A model generated the notes under the pieces. That model worked only from the letters and a program-made list of their open reading frames with translations, was not told where the DNA came from and did no database searches. Positions 28,711 to 37,373 of a DNA stretch of 64,000 bases are shown here, piece by piece (position 1 is the first letter of the stretch; every line of letters starts with the position of its first letter). The position numbers and the translations under genes are program-made. Source of the stretch: Nitrospirillum amazonense (lineage in GTDB: Bacteria > Pseudomonadota > Alphaproteobacteria > Azospirillales > Azospirillaceae); contig NZ_VITV01000002.1 of NCBI RefSeq assembly GCF_007828035.1, positions 310,001 to 374,000 of the forward strand, written 5' to 3'.

Positions 28711-28802
28711 GATTAGAAATCGGCGGTGATGCTCCCACGCCGATCAGAAATCGGCGGTGATGCCCCCACGCCGATCAGAAATCGGCGGTGATGCCCAGGA
28801 AG
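28711..28802. repeat. Three 31-bp tandem copies of the TonB-receptor 3' end
   Basis: Copies start at 28711, 28742 and 28773, exactly 31 bases apart, each with the core GATCAGAAATCGGCGGTGAT (GATTAG in the first). The copy at 28773 contains the last codons and stop of the receptor gene, read on the minus strand as GITADF-stop. The other two lie behind the stop and each keep an ITADF-stop coding potential. There are no spacers, so it is not a CRISPR array. Confidence 0.9.
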
Positions 28803-31777
28803 AACGTCCGCCCCAGCGTGTCGTAGATGCCGGGGTAGGTGTTGCCGTTGCCGTAACTGCCCAGCACGCTGACATAGTCGTCGTTGGCGGACTGGATGGG
28901 CGGGTCCTTGTCGAACAGGTTGTTGATGCCGAACCGCAGCGTGTAGTGGTCCATCAGGTTGATGGTCCCGGCGAGGTCGAAGTAATTGTAGGCGGCGATC
29001 TTGCCGTCGATGTTGTTGTAGATGCCGGAACCGGAGTTCAGGCTGGGATCGGTGCTGTTGTTGTCCAGGCTGGTGCCGCCGATGTAGCGCCAGTTGACCG
29101 ACAGGTCGGCATTCCACGGCGTGTTCCAGGTGACGCGGAACTGGTGGCGCCAGTGGGGCGTGGGCTGGCCGCAGGTGCTGCCGTACAGGCCGGCGCAGTC
29201 GTACTTGGCCTCATGCAGCAGCGGCTGGTAGCGGTTGAACTGCGTCCAGGAACCGATGAACTTCAGGGTCACACCGCCCAGGTCCTTGATCCCCAGATCC
29301 TCCAGGTCCTGACGGTAGGTGCCGGAGACGTCGACGCCCGCCTGCTGGCGATAGCCGGCGTTGATGTCGGTGGTGATGAAATAGCCGTCACTGGAATTCA
29401 GGCTGCCCGAGGCGCCGCGGTGGATCAGGTCGCAGTAATAGGAGTTACCGGTGTTCAGGCATTGCGACATGATCTGCGAGGTCGGCACCGTGCCGATCAG
29501 ATCCTGGATCTTGATGTTGTAGTAATCGACCGTGGCCGCGAAGTTGGGCATGAAGGTCGGCGTGAAGACGAAGCCGGCGGTATAGGTGTCGGCCGTTTCC
29601 GGCTTCAGCGCCTTGTTGCCGCCGCTTAGCGTGTTGCAGCCGTCGACGGAGGTGCATTCGGAGATGTTGCCGTACTGCGCGGCCGTGACGCCGGTGCGGC
29701 CGCATTGGGCCAGCGAGGCCGACGGGTTGGAGCCGGAGCAGGGGTCCAGCGCGCCGCCGATGCCCGAGGTGTTGGTCTGGAACAGCTCGATGATGTTGGG
29801 CGCGCGGACGGCGTGGTTGTAGCCGCCGCGCAGGGCCACGTCGCTGATGGGGGCATAGTTCAGGCTGGCCTTGTAGGTGTTGGCCTTGCCCGCCAGGTTG
29901 TAGTCCGACCAGCGGTAGCCGGCGTCGATGGACAGATCCTTGATGAAGGGCTGGTCCGACACCAGCGGCAGGCGCAATTCGCCGAAGATGTCCTTCACCT
30001 CGGTGGCGCCCACGGCCGGCTGGGTGGTGCCGGCGCCGGAGCCCGACAGGTCGCCGGACAGCACGTTCTCGCTGTATTTCAGGTCGATGGCGTCGCGGCG
30101 CCACTCGCTGCCCAGGGCGACGGCCACGGCATCCTTGGCGAAGGGGCTTTTCACGCCCCAGGCACCGAAGTCGCCGGAGACGGTGCCGCTGACGATGTCC
30201 TGGGTGGTGCTGCCTTCCTTGAAGCTGGTGGTGTAGACGTAGTTGTAGGCGGCGCTGCTGATCTTCCCCAGCTGGAAGATGTTGATGGGCACGCAGGCCG
30301 TGTCCGTGCCGCTGATGACGGATTCGCAGGTGGCGACGCCGTTGACGTTCTTCGCCAGCAGCGCGTTCTGCAGCTTGGCAATGGAAACGTCGTTCTGATA
30401 GGTCTCGTTGTAGATCACCGCCGAATGCTGGGCGTAAACGTCGTAGGACCAGCCGCCGCCCAGATCGCCCCTGGTGCCGATGACATAGCGGTAGTCGGTG
30501 TGCCGCAGGTCATCGTAGCGGGGCGCGTTGTTGTCGGTGAAGCGATAGGCGACATAGCCTTTCCAGGTGGCGGTGGCGCTGCCGGCGTTGGCGCCGCACA
30601 GGGTCGTTGCCTCGGATGCCGACATCAGCGGGTTGTCGCAGTTGATGGAATAGGTGGTGCCGCTGAAGAAGCCCGACGGCGCGATCTGCGCCTTGGTGTG
30701 GTCGGACATGAACATGAAGTCGGTGTAGACGTCGAACGCCGGGCTGATCTCATAGTGCGCGAAGGCACCGCCGGTGTACCGCTCATCCTGGCGCTGGATG
30801 TAGTTGTAGGGGCCGTAGTTGAAGGCCAGCGCGCTGTTGTATTTCACGAAGGACGCGGAGCCGTCCGGGTTCAGCGAATAGCCGGTGCCCGAGCCGTTGG
30901 TGCGTAGGCGGGCATAGGCGCTGTTGGACGAGCCCGAGCAATAGCGCTGGTTGTCCTGGGTGGCGAGCGCGTCCTCATTGCTGCTGGTGGTGGCCATGGT
31001 GCACGCCGACCAGTCGCGGGTGGCCTGCGTCACCGGTTCGGTCCAGCGATAAGTGGCGTAGGCGGTGACGTTGCCCTTGTTGTTGGGTGAGTTGACGCCC
31101 ATGACGAAGGAGCTGTCGCGGACGAAGCCGTCGAAGCGGTCGCCCGGGACCGTGACCGGGTACTTGGAACTCTTCAGGACCTTCTGGGCATCATCGTTCT
31201 CGTTGCTGTGCTGGGCGGCGGAGAACTGGTAGTCGACCTTCACCCCTTCGAAGTCGCGCTTCATCTTGAAATTCACCACACCGGCCACGGCGTCCGAGCC
31301 ATAGACGGCCGAGGCGCCGCCGGTGACCACGTCCACGCTTTCCACCAGCGCGCCGGGAATGAAATTGACGTCCGCATATGGATAGGTCGGGTCGCCCAGA
31401 GGCATGCGGCGCCCGTCGATCAGCACCAGGGTGCGTGCTTCGCCCAGGTTGCGCAGGTTGATGGTGGCGGTGCCGGTGGCGCCGTTGGACTGGGCGTTGG
31501 TCTGGGCCGCGGTGATGCCGGGCAGGTTGTTCAGCATCGTTTCGACGTTGGTCGTGCCCTGGAGCTTCATCTCGATGCTGTCGACCGTCGTCAGTGGACT
31601 GTCGCTGGTCAGGTTCGCGGCCTGTTTGATGCGTGAGCCCGTGACGACGATTTCCTGCATGTCGGTGCTGGCGCTGGCCGACTGTTGCGCCGCAGCATCC
31701 GTCGCCACCGCCAAGGCGCCGACAAGCATGGTCGAGGACAGCAGCAATGCGCGCCGCCCGAATTTTGGCATGCCCAT
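28775..31777 (-). CDS. TonB-dependent outer-membrane receptor 1
   Basis: About 1000 residues. The signal peptide is MGMPKFGRRALLLSSTMLVG...DAAAQ. The TonB box MQEIVVTGSRI follows. The plug contains MLNNLPGITAAQ, INLRNLGEARTLVLIDGRR, VDVVTGGASAVYGSDAVAGVVNF. The long beta-barrel closes with GRTFFLGITADF, a C-terminal aromatic residue as recognised by the BAM machinery. It belongs to the group of large receptors with Cys-rich loops (Cys pairs around residues 270-300 and 450-520). ATG 31777 follows GGGGAAA. The substrate is unknown; no degradative genes are next to it. Confidence 0.93.
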   Translation of the reverse strand: MGMPKFGRRALLLSSTMLVGALAVATDAAAQQSASASTDMQEIVVTGSRIKQAANLTSDSPLTTVDSIEMKLQGTTNVETMLNNLPGITAAQTNAQSNGATGTATINLRNLGEARTLVLIDGRRMPLGDPTYPYADVNFIPGALVESVDVVTGGASAVYGSDAVAGVVNFKMKRDFEGVKVDYQFSAAQHSNENDDAQKVLKSSKYPVTVPGDRFDGFVRDSSFVMGVNSPNNKGNVTAYATYRWTEPVTQATRDWSACTMATTSSNEDALATQDNQRYCSGSSNSAYARLRTNGSGTGYSLNPDGSASFVKYNSALAFNYGPYNYIQRQDERYTGGAFAHYEISPAFDVYTDFMFMSDHTKAQIAPSGFFSGTTYSINCDNPLMSASEATTLCGANAGSATATWKGYVAYRFTDNNAPRYDDLRHTDYRYVIGTRGDLGGGWSYDVYAQHSAVIYNETYQNDVSIAKLQNALLAKNVNGVATCESVISGTDTACVPINIFQLGKISSAAYNYVYTTSFKEGSTTQDIVSGTVSGDFGAWGVKSPFAKDAVAVALGSEWRRDAIDLKYSENVLSGDLSGSGAGTTQPAVGATEVKDIFGELRLPLVSDQPFIKDLSIDAGYRWSDYNLAGKANTYKASLNYAPISDVALRGGYNHAVRAPNIIELFQTNTSGIGGALDPCSGSNPSASLAQCGRTGVTAAQYGNISECTSVDGCNTLSGGNKALKPETADTYTAGFVFTPTFMPNFAATVDYYNIKIQDLIGTVPTSQIMSQCLNTGNSYYCDLIHRGASGSLNSSDGYFITTDINAGYRQQAGVDVSGTYRQDLEDLGIKDLGGVTLKFIGSWTQFNRYQPLLHEAKYDCAGLYGSTCGQPTPHWRHQFRVTWNTPWNADLSVNWRYIGGTSLDNNSTDPSLNSGSGIYNNIDGKIAAYNYFDLAGTINLMDHYTLRFGINNLFDKDPPIQSANDDYVSVLGSYGNGNTYPGIYDTLGRTFFLGITADF

Positions 31778-32103
31778 GGATTTCCCCGCTGTTCTGGAGA
31801 TTGTTGATATTGCTGGCCCCAACCAGACAAATCTCTTCTGAAACCGTGTCCCCTTGTGATCGGGGCCAACGGGGAAAGGCTATTTTGGATAATTTATGCT
31901 CGTCAATGCTGCGTCGCAAAATTGACGATTTCAGCAACCGGTTTCACTCCGGAGTGTAACTGCTGTGTAACAGTCGTGCGCATTCCTGAAATGAATCAGA
32001 AACATAATTACCGGCAGTTTTGCTTAGATCGAACGGAATAGACAAAAGCAGTACCGACTCGCGCCACTTTTCGAACGGTCTAGGCCCTTGCGGGTAATCT
32101 TCG
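31778..32103. other. Intergenic region upstream of TonB receptor 1
   Basis: About 325 bases of lower GC, without a supportable gene. It holds the promoter of the receptor. Notable are the palindrome AACCGGTT (31936-31943) directly followed by CACTCCGGAGTG (31945-31956). Both are possible operators, but they lack the TGACAC arm of the pectin-locus sites. Confidence 0.5.
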
Positions 32104-32124
32104 AAAAACAGGGCGGGGCCGCCC
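32104..32124 (-). terminator. Intrinsic terminator after the Lrp-type gene
   Basis: On the minus strand GGGCGG-CC-CCGCCC (32111-32124) is followed by TGTTTTT. A further hairpin GCGGGGC/GCCCCGC (32134-32157) sits between this and the gene's stop. Confidence 0.6.
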
Positions 32125-32177
32125 GCGAGGGCCGCGGGGCGACTCAGGGAGCCCCGCAGGCGGCTGCGGGACTGGGG

Positions 32178-32630
32178 TCAGCGGGCCAGGCGCTGAGACA
32201 GGATGATGGAGGAGTTGGTGCGCTCCACCCCCTCCACCGCGCCGATGTCGTCGATCACCCTATTCATCTCGGCGATGGATTCGGTGGAGACGACGGCGAT
32301 CATGTCGAAAGGGCCGCTGACGGCGTAGAGCTGGCGCACCTGGGGCATGGCCTTCAGCCGGGTTTCCACCTGGCGCGCCGCCTTGGGCAACAGGGTGATG
32401 GCGACATGGCCCTGGATGCGGCGTGCCAGGTAATCCTCATCCAGGCGGATGGTGAAGGCTGTGATGACGCCGCGTGATACCAGGCGTTCCAGCCGGGCCT
32501 GCACCGTGGTGCGGGACACGCCTAGGCGCTTGGCCAGCGTCACGGTGGGCAGCCGGCTGTCCCCCTCCAGCAGGCGCAGCAGGGCGATATCCAGGTCGTC
32601 AGGTTGAAAACTGTCGGTCTGACTGATCAT
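32178..32630 (-). CDS. Lrp/AsnC-family transcriptional regulator
   Basis: 150 residues. The N-terminal winged helix-turn-helix is DLDIALLRLLEGDSRLPTVT followed by LAKRLGVSRTTVQARLERL. The C-terminal RAM (ligand-binding) domain has GHVAITLLPKA, YAVSGPFDMIAVVST and TNSSIILSQ. ATG 32630 or ATG 32642 could be the start. It is divergent from the lysine/aminoadipate operon with about 100 bases between the starts, so it most likely controls that operon in response to lysine or a derivative (inference from position). Confidence 0.9.
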   Translation of the reverse strand: MISQTDSFQPDDLDIALLRLLEGDSRLPTVTLAKRLGVSRTTVQARLERLVSRGVITAFTIRLDEDYLARRIQGHVAITLLPKAARQVETRLKAMPQVRQLYAVSGPFDMIAVVSTESIAEMNRVIDDIGAVEGVERTNSSIILSQRLAR

Positions 32631-32733
32631 TCTGCCCACCATTTTCCGTCAGATTGGTCGCATTGACTGTTCATTCCGTCAAGGGTTTGCCCGACAGTCG
32701 TTCCAACAGGGAACTTTGAACGGGAGAGCACAC

Positions 32734-33846
32734 ATGCGTCGCATCGTCGTCGTCGGGGCGGGCAAGATCGGGTCCATCATCGCGGAGAACCTGGCGGGGT
32801 CGGGCGATTTCCTGGTGACGGTGCTGGACCGGTCGGCCAAGGCGCTCGAAGGCGTCTCCAAACGCCTGCCCATCGAACGGCGCGAGGTCGACATCAGCGA
32901 CGTGGCCGCCCTTACCGAGGCGCTGACCGGGGCCTACGCCGTGCTGAGCGCCGCCCCTTATCACCTGACCATCAAGGTGGCGGAGGCCGCGGCCATCGCC
33001 CGATGCCATTACCTGGACCTGACGGAGGACGTGGCCACCACCCGCCGGGTGAAGGAACTGGCGGCCAACGCCCCCAACGCCTTCATCCCCCAGTGCGGCC
33101 TGGCGCCCGGCTTCATCTCCATCGTCGCCGGCAGCCTGGCCAAGAAGTTCGACACGCTGGAGGCCGTGCGCCTGCGCGTGGGCGCCCTGCCGCGCTACGC
33201 CAGCAATTCGCTGGGCTATAACCTGACCTGGAGCACCGACGGCGTCATCAACGAGTATTGCGAGCCCTGCGAGGCCATCGTGGAGGGCGCGCTGCGCGAG
33301 GTACCGGCGCTGGAGGAGCGGGAGGAGTTCTGGCTGGATGGCGTGCCATATGAGGCGTTCAACACCTCCGGCGGCCTGGGCAGCCTGGCGGAGGTGCTGA
33401 AGGGCCGGGTGCGCACCCTGAACTACAAGACCATCCGCTATCCCGGCCACTGCCAGCTGATGAAGACCCTGCTGAACGATCTGCGCTTGCGCGACCGGCG
33501 CGACCTGTTCAAGACGGTGCTGGAGGGGGCCTTGCCCGCCACCATGCAGGACGTGGTGGTCATCTTCGTCACCGTCAGCGGCATGCTGGACGGCCAGCTG
33601 ACCCAGGAAAGCTATTCCAGCCGCGTCTTCGGCGACTATGCCCATGGCCGGCAGCGCACCGCCATCCAGACGACCACCGCCGCCGGCATCTGCGCCGTGC
33701 TGGACATGCTGGCCGACGGTCGCCTGCCGTCGCACGGCTTCATCCGCCAGGAAGACATCGCCCTGGATGATTTCCTGGCCAATCGCTTCGGCCGCGCCTA
33801 TCAGGGGGCGAACCCGGTGGACCAGGTGGTGGCGCGCGTCGCCTGA
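32734..33846 (+). CDS. Saccharopine dehydrogenase family protein
   Basis: 370 residues. The N-terminal Rossmann motif is VVVGAGKIGSIIAENL, followed by VLDRSAKALEGV and the family signature YLDLTEDV plus PQCGLAPGFISIVAG. The C-terminal catalytic part includes YNLTWSTDGVINEYCEPCEA and YKTIRYPGH. In the saccharopine pathway this NAD(P)-dependent enzyme cleaves saccharopine to glutamate and 2-aminoadipate semialdehyde. ATG 32734 follows CGGGAG. It is the first gene of a three-gene operon with an aldehyde dehydrogenase and HglS, which supports a lysine-catabolic role. No separate lysine-ketoglutarate reductase is visible. Confidence 0.88.
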   Translation: MRRIVVVGAGKIGSIIAENLAGSGDFLVTVLDRSAKALEGVSKRLPIERREVDISDVAALTEALTGAYAVLSAAPYHLTIKVAEAAAIARCHYLDLTEDVATTRRVKELAANAPNAFIPQCGLAPGFISIVAGSLAKKFDTLEAVRLRVGALPRYASNSLGYNLTWSTDGVINEYCEPCEAIVEGALREVPALEEREEFWLDGVPYEAFNTSGGLGSLAEVLKGRVRTLNYKTIRYPGHCQLMKTLLNDLRLRDRRDLFKTVLEGALPATMQDVVVIFVTVSGMLDGQLTQESYSSRVFGDYAHGRQRTAIQTTTAAGICAVLDMLADGRLPSHGFIRQEDIALDDFLANRFGRAYQGANPVDQVVARVA

Positions 33847-33890
33847 TCGGGCCAACCGTTTAAGCAAGAAGCAGCATGAGGGAAGAAGCG

Positions 33891-35414
33891 ATGACGGCAG
33901 TGGGCGAAACCCGGCGTGATATTCTGGCGGTGCTGGACCGGCTGGGCGTGGACCGGGCCGTGCTGGCGGGCGGCGACATCGTGGCGCGCAGCCCCATCGA
34001 TGGCGGCGAAGCGGGGCGGGTGACGGCCCTGTCGGCCGCCGATGTCGATGCGCTGGTGCGCAAGGCGCATGCGGCGCACCTGGCCTGGCGCGTGGTGCCG
34101 GCCCCCCGCCGGGGTGAACTGGTGCGCCTGCTGGGCGAGGAACTGCGCGCGGTACGCACCGAACTGGGCCTGCTGGTGACGCTGGAGGCCGGCAAGATCC
34201 TGTCCGAAGGCCTGGGCGAAGTGCAGGAGATGATCGACATCTGCGACTTCGCGGTCGGCCTGTCCCGCCAGCTGTACGGCCTGACCATCGCCACGGAGCG
34301 GCCGGGCCATCGGCTGATGGAAACCTGGCATCCGCTGGGTGTCTGCGGCGTCATCAGCGCCTTCAACTTCCCCGTGGCGGTCTGGTCGTGGAACGCCGCC
34401 CTGGCCCTGGTCTGCGGCAACAGCGTCATCTGGAAGCCGTCGGAAAAGACGCCCCTGACCGCCATCGCCGTGCAGGCGGCCTTCGACCGCGCCGCCGCCA
34501 AGTTCGGCTCCGCTCCGGACGGCTTGTCCATCCTGGCACAGGGGCATGCCGACGTGGGCCAGGCCCTGGTGGACCATCCGCTGGTGCCGCTGGTCTCGGC
34601 CACCGGCTCCACCCGCATGGGCCGGGCCGTGGCGCCCCGCCTGGCGGCACGCTTCGCCCGCGCCATCCTGGAACTGGGCGGCAACAACGCCGCCATCGTG
34701 GCGCCGTCGGCCGACCTGGAACTGGCGGTGCGCGGCATCGCCTTCGCCGCGATGGGCACGGCCGGCCAGCGCTGCACCACCCTGCGCCGCCTGATCGTGC
34801 ATGAGGCCGTGGCCGACCGCTTGCTGGACCGGCTGGCGGCCGCCTACCGCAGCGTCAAGGTGGGCGACCCGCGCGAGGCCGGCACCCTGGTGGGCCCGCT
34901 GATCGACAAGGCATCCTACGAGGGCATGGTCCAGGCACTGGCCGCCGCCAAGGCCGCCGGCGGCACCGTCATCGGCGGCGACCGCGTGGATGTGGGCTCG
35001 GGCGACGCCTATTACGTGCGCCCGGCGCTGGTGGTCATGCCGGACCAGGCCGGCCCCATGCTGGAAGAAACCTTCGCCCCCATTCTCTACGTCGTCCGCT
35101 ACCGCGACCTGGACCAGGCCATTGCGCTGCAGAACGGCGTGCCGCAGGGGCTGGCCTCCAGCATCTTCACCACCGACATGCGCGAGGCCGAGACCTTCAT
35201 GAGCCCGGCCGGTTCCGACTGCGGCATCGCCAACGTCAACCTGGGCCCGTCGGGCGCCGAGATCGGCGGCGCCTTCGGTGGCGAGAAGGAGACGGGCGGC
35301 GGGCGCGAGGCCGGGTCGGACAGCTGGAAGGCCTATATGCGGCGGGCCACCAACACCATCAATTACTCGAGATCACTGCCGCTTGCCCAGGGCGTGCAGT
35401 TCGACATCGGTTGA
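33891..35414 (+). CDS. Aldehyde dehydrogenase, likely 2-aminoadipate 6-semialdehyde dehydrogenase
   Basis: 507 residues, ALDH superfamily and ALDH7-like. The catalytic Cys is in GTAGQRCTTLRRL, and the general-base Glu is in ELGGNNAAIV. NAD contacts are VISAFNFPVAVWSWNAA and WKPSEKTPLTA, and the C-terminal signature is GGEKETGGGREAGSDSWK. These motifs are those of antiquitin/AmaB-type enzymes that oxidise 2-aminoadipate semialdehyde to 2-aminoadipate. ATG 33891 (strong GAGGGAAG upstream) is preferred to ATG 33876. It lies 44 bases behind the saccharopine dehydrogenase gene and 14 bases before hglS. Confidence 0.9.
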   Translation: MTAVGETRRDILAVLDRLGVDRAVLAGGDIVARSPIDGGEAGRVTALSAADVDALVRKAHAAHLAWRVVPAPRRGELVRLLGEELRAVRTELGLLVTLEAGKILSEGLGEVQEMIDICDFAVGLSRQLYGLTIATERPGHRLMETWHPLGVCGVISAFNFPVAVWSWNAALALVCGNSVIWKPSEKTPLTAIAVQAAFDRAAAKFGSAPDGLSILAQGHADVGQALVDHPLVPLVSATGSTRMGRAVAPRLAARFARAILELGGNNAAIVAPSADLELAVRGIAFAAMGTAGQRCTTLRRLIVHEAVADRLLDRLAAAYRSVKVGDPREAGTLVGPLIDKASYEGMVQALAAAKAAGGTVIGGDRVDVGSGDAYYVRPALVVMPDQAGPMLEETFAPILYVVRYRDLDQAIALQNGVPQGLASSIFTTDMREAETFMSPAGSDCGIANVNLGPSGAEIGGAFGGEKETGGGREAGSDSWKAYMRRATNTINYSRSLPLAQGVQFDIG

Positions 35415-35428
35415 GGAGGGACCGTCCC

Positions 35429-36445
35429 ATGAAGACGCCCACCGTCCAGAAGATCGCCCAGGGGCTGGTCGGCTCGGAGGAGGCCGGCCGGCTGATGGAG
35501 ATGCTGGCCCTGCATCCCGATTTCCTGGCCGACCATGGCGACGCGGTGCCGCGCGCCGCGCTGGCCCAGGCCCTGACCATGCTGCTGTTCCGGGGCCTGC
35601 TGCGCGAGGTGCCGGAGGGGGCCCGCTATGTGCGGGAGCAGGGCGGGCGCATGGTGTTCGACCACGGCGCCCTGCGCACGGTGAACGCCCCCGGCCTGGG
35701 GGCGCTGCCGCCCGGCCACGCCGCCTTCGCCCGGGTGCTGGAGCCGCTGGGCTATCACGTCGGCGGGACCTACCCGCTGGAGCGGCTGCGCATGATGGGC
35801 TACGCCTACACCCACCGCGACTATCCCGACGACATCGCCCAGTTCTTCGTCAGTGAAATCTTTCCCGACCGCTTCTCACCCGAGGTGCAGGCAGCGGCGC
35901 AGCAGGTGTTCCAGGTAAAGGTGGACCCCTTGGCCGCCGAGGCCAAGGGCCTGCTGGACCGCCTGGCCGCCGGCGGCACGCTGAGCCTGGACGAGGCGAC
36001 CGGCCTGGTGGGCGAGCTGGCGCGCCTGTTCGACCGGCACCACCCGGTGCCCACCCTGGCGCAATACGAGACGCTGCTGGCGGAATCGGCGGAGCTTGCC
36101 TGGATTGCCACCGAGGGCAATCGCTTCAACCACGCCACCGACCGGGTGCCGGATGTGGAGGCGCTGGCGGAGGAGCTGAAGGCCCGCGGTTATGAGATGA
36201 AGCCCAAGGTGGAGGTATCGCGCGACGGCACGGTCCGCCAGACGGCGCTGCGGGCGGCCATGGTGGAACGGCCGTTCGTCGACGCCCGGGGCGACACGGT
36301 CAGCCGCGTGGTGCCGGGATCGTTCTATGAGTTCATTTCGCGCGACCTCATCGACACCGAAGCAGGCCGCCGGCTGGACCTGCGATTCGACAGCGGCAAT
36401 GCCCAGGGCATCTTCAAGATGACGGCGGCGGCCTCTGCCTGCTGA
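35429..36445 (+). CDS. hglS: DUF1338 protein, 2-oxoadipate dioxygenase/decarboxylase (HglS-like)
   Basis: 338-residue DUF1338 protein. In Pseudomonas putida HglS converts 2-oxoadipate to D-2-hydroxyglutarate with Fe(II) and O2, feeding lysine carbon to the TCA cycle. Visible family features are MVFDHGALRTV (iron His), VGGTYPLERLRMMGYAYTHRD, EGNRFNHATDRV (second His) and GSFYEFISRD (Glu). The alternative start TTG 35411 is rejected because GAGGAGGG precedes ATG 35429. As third gene of the operon it completes most of an aminoadipate pathway; only the transaminase from 2-aminoadipate to 2-oxoadipate is missing here. Confidence 0.88.
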   Translation: MKTPTVQKIAQGLVGSEEAGRLMEMLALHPDFLADHGDAVPRAALAQALTMLLFRGLLREVPEGARYVREQGGRMVFDHGALRTVNAPGLGALPPGHAAFARVLEPLGYHVGGTYPLERLRMMGYAYTHRDYPDDIAQFFVSEIFPDRFSPEVQAAAQQVFQVKVDPLAAEAKGLLDRLAAGGTLSLDEATGLVGELARLFDRHHPVPTLAQYETLLAESAELAWIATEGNRFNHATDRVPDVEALAEELKARGYEMKPKVEVSRDGTVRQTALRAAMVERPFVDARGDTVSRVVPGSFYEFISRDLIDTEAGRRLDLRFDSGNAQGIFKMTAAASAC

Positions 36446-36661
36446 CCATTTGTGACGGTACGCGCGCCCGGTCCCATCCTTATGAACAGGGTGGGGCGGG
36501 GGGGATGTGATATGGGGCGCTCGAGCCCGTCGCCGGTGGAGCGAGAGGTTGACCGGATACCGGGTTCTCCCCACAATCCCGTGTCTGATCATTGCTGCCC
36601 CGGGGGCTGGGGCAATCCGGGCTCCGGCGGTCTCGCGCCATAAACAGAAAAAAGCATATCC

Positions 36662-37309
36662 ATGACCAATAAAGAGGACCCCGCGCCCGCCACCGCATCC
36701 ACCGGCGGTTCGCGCACCCCCCTCATCGTGATCGGCCTGCTGCTGCTGCTGGGGCTGCTGACCGTGGGCGGCATCATGCTGTACCAGCATCACAAGGCCA
36801 GCTCGGCCAAGTCCACCGCGGCCGAGGCGCAGAAGCCGGCGGGACCGGCCTGGGCCAAGAATTGCGCCAAGGACGCCAATGGCGGTGACGTTTGCTATGT
36901 CGAGCAGTTCGCCATCGCCAACCCGGGCAACGCCATCGTGCTGCACGTCCAGATCGGCTACATGTCGGCCGACGGCAAGCCGGTTCTGGTCATCACCGTG
37001 CCGCTGGGCACGCCGGTGCAGCCGGGCCTGCAACTGACGCTGGACGGCGCCAAGCCCATCCCCTTGCCGCTGACCCTGTGCCAGCAGGGCGGCTGCATCG
37101 CCTCCGCCAACCTGGACCAGGACGTGCTGAAGCAGTTCACCACCGGCAAGGTGCTGATGGTGCGCTATGCCAAGCCGGACAAGACACCCATGGACGTCCC
37201 GGTGCAGCTGGGCGGTCTGGCGCCCGCGCTGCAGAGCCTGGGGCCGCCGCCGGCCCCGAAGCCGGCTGACAAGCCCACCGACAAGCCTGCGGACCAGCCG
37301 AAGAAATAA
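36662..37309 (+). CDS. IalB-family membrane-anchored protein
   Basis: 215 residues: short cytoplasmic N-terminus, one membrane helix (PLIVIGLLLLLGLLTVGGIML), then an invasion-associated-locus-B domain. That domain has Trp-Ala-Lys-Asn-Cys, VCYVEQFAIANPG, VPLGTPVQPGLQL and CQQGGCIAS (paired cysteines), and a KPADKPTDKPADQ tail. IalB was first described in Bartonella, but the family is general in alphaproteobacteria and of unknown biochemical function. It is a single gene ended by a strong bidirectional terminator. Confidence 0.88.
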   Translation: MTNKEDPAPATASTGGSRTPLIVIGLLLLLGLLTVGGIMLYQHHKASSAKSTAAEAQKPAGPAWAKNCAKDANGGDVCYVEQFAIANPGNAIVLHVQIGYMSADGKPVLVITVPLGTPVQPGLQLTLDGAKPIPLPLTLCQQGGCIASANLDQDVLKQFTTGKVLMVRYAKPDKTPMDVPVQLGGLAPALQSLGPPPAPKPADKPTDKPADQPKK

Positions 37310-37323
37310 GCCGGGTCCGGATC

Positions 37324-37368
37324 AAGGAAAAAGGGCGGCGTCTCATGCGGGCGTCGCCCTTTTTCCTT
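37324..37368. terminator. Bidirectional terminator between IalB-family gene and pectate lyase
   Basis: A perfect 14-bp stem AAGGAAAAAGGGCG (37324-37337) with CGCCCTTTTTCCTT (37355-37368). It carries an A-run on the left and a T-run on the right, so it works for both convergent genes. Confidence 0.92.
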
Positions 37369-37373
37369 GGGGA

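Noticed and set aside
28711..28802. Possible CRISPR repeats
   Set aside because: Units abut directly without spacers and copy the end of the adjacent gene.
31936..31943. AACCGGTT as an eighth LacI operator
   Set aside because: Lacks the TGACAC arm shared by the seven sites and precedes a receptor without pectin context.
36446..36661. 63-residue plus-strand frame between hglS and the IalB-family gene
   Set aside because: No Shine-Dalgarno, no recognisable domain, and a Pro/Gly-rich composition; only a short TGCCCC/GGGGCA hairpin near 36600 is notable.
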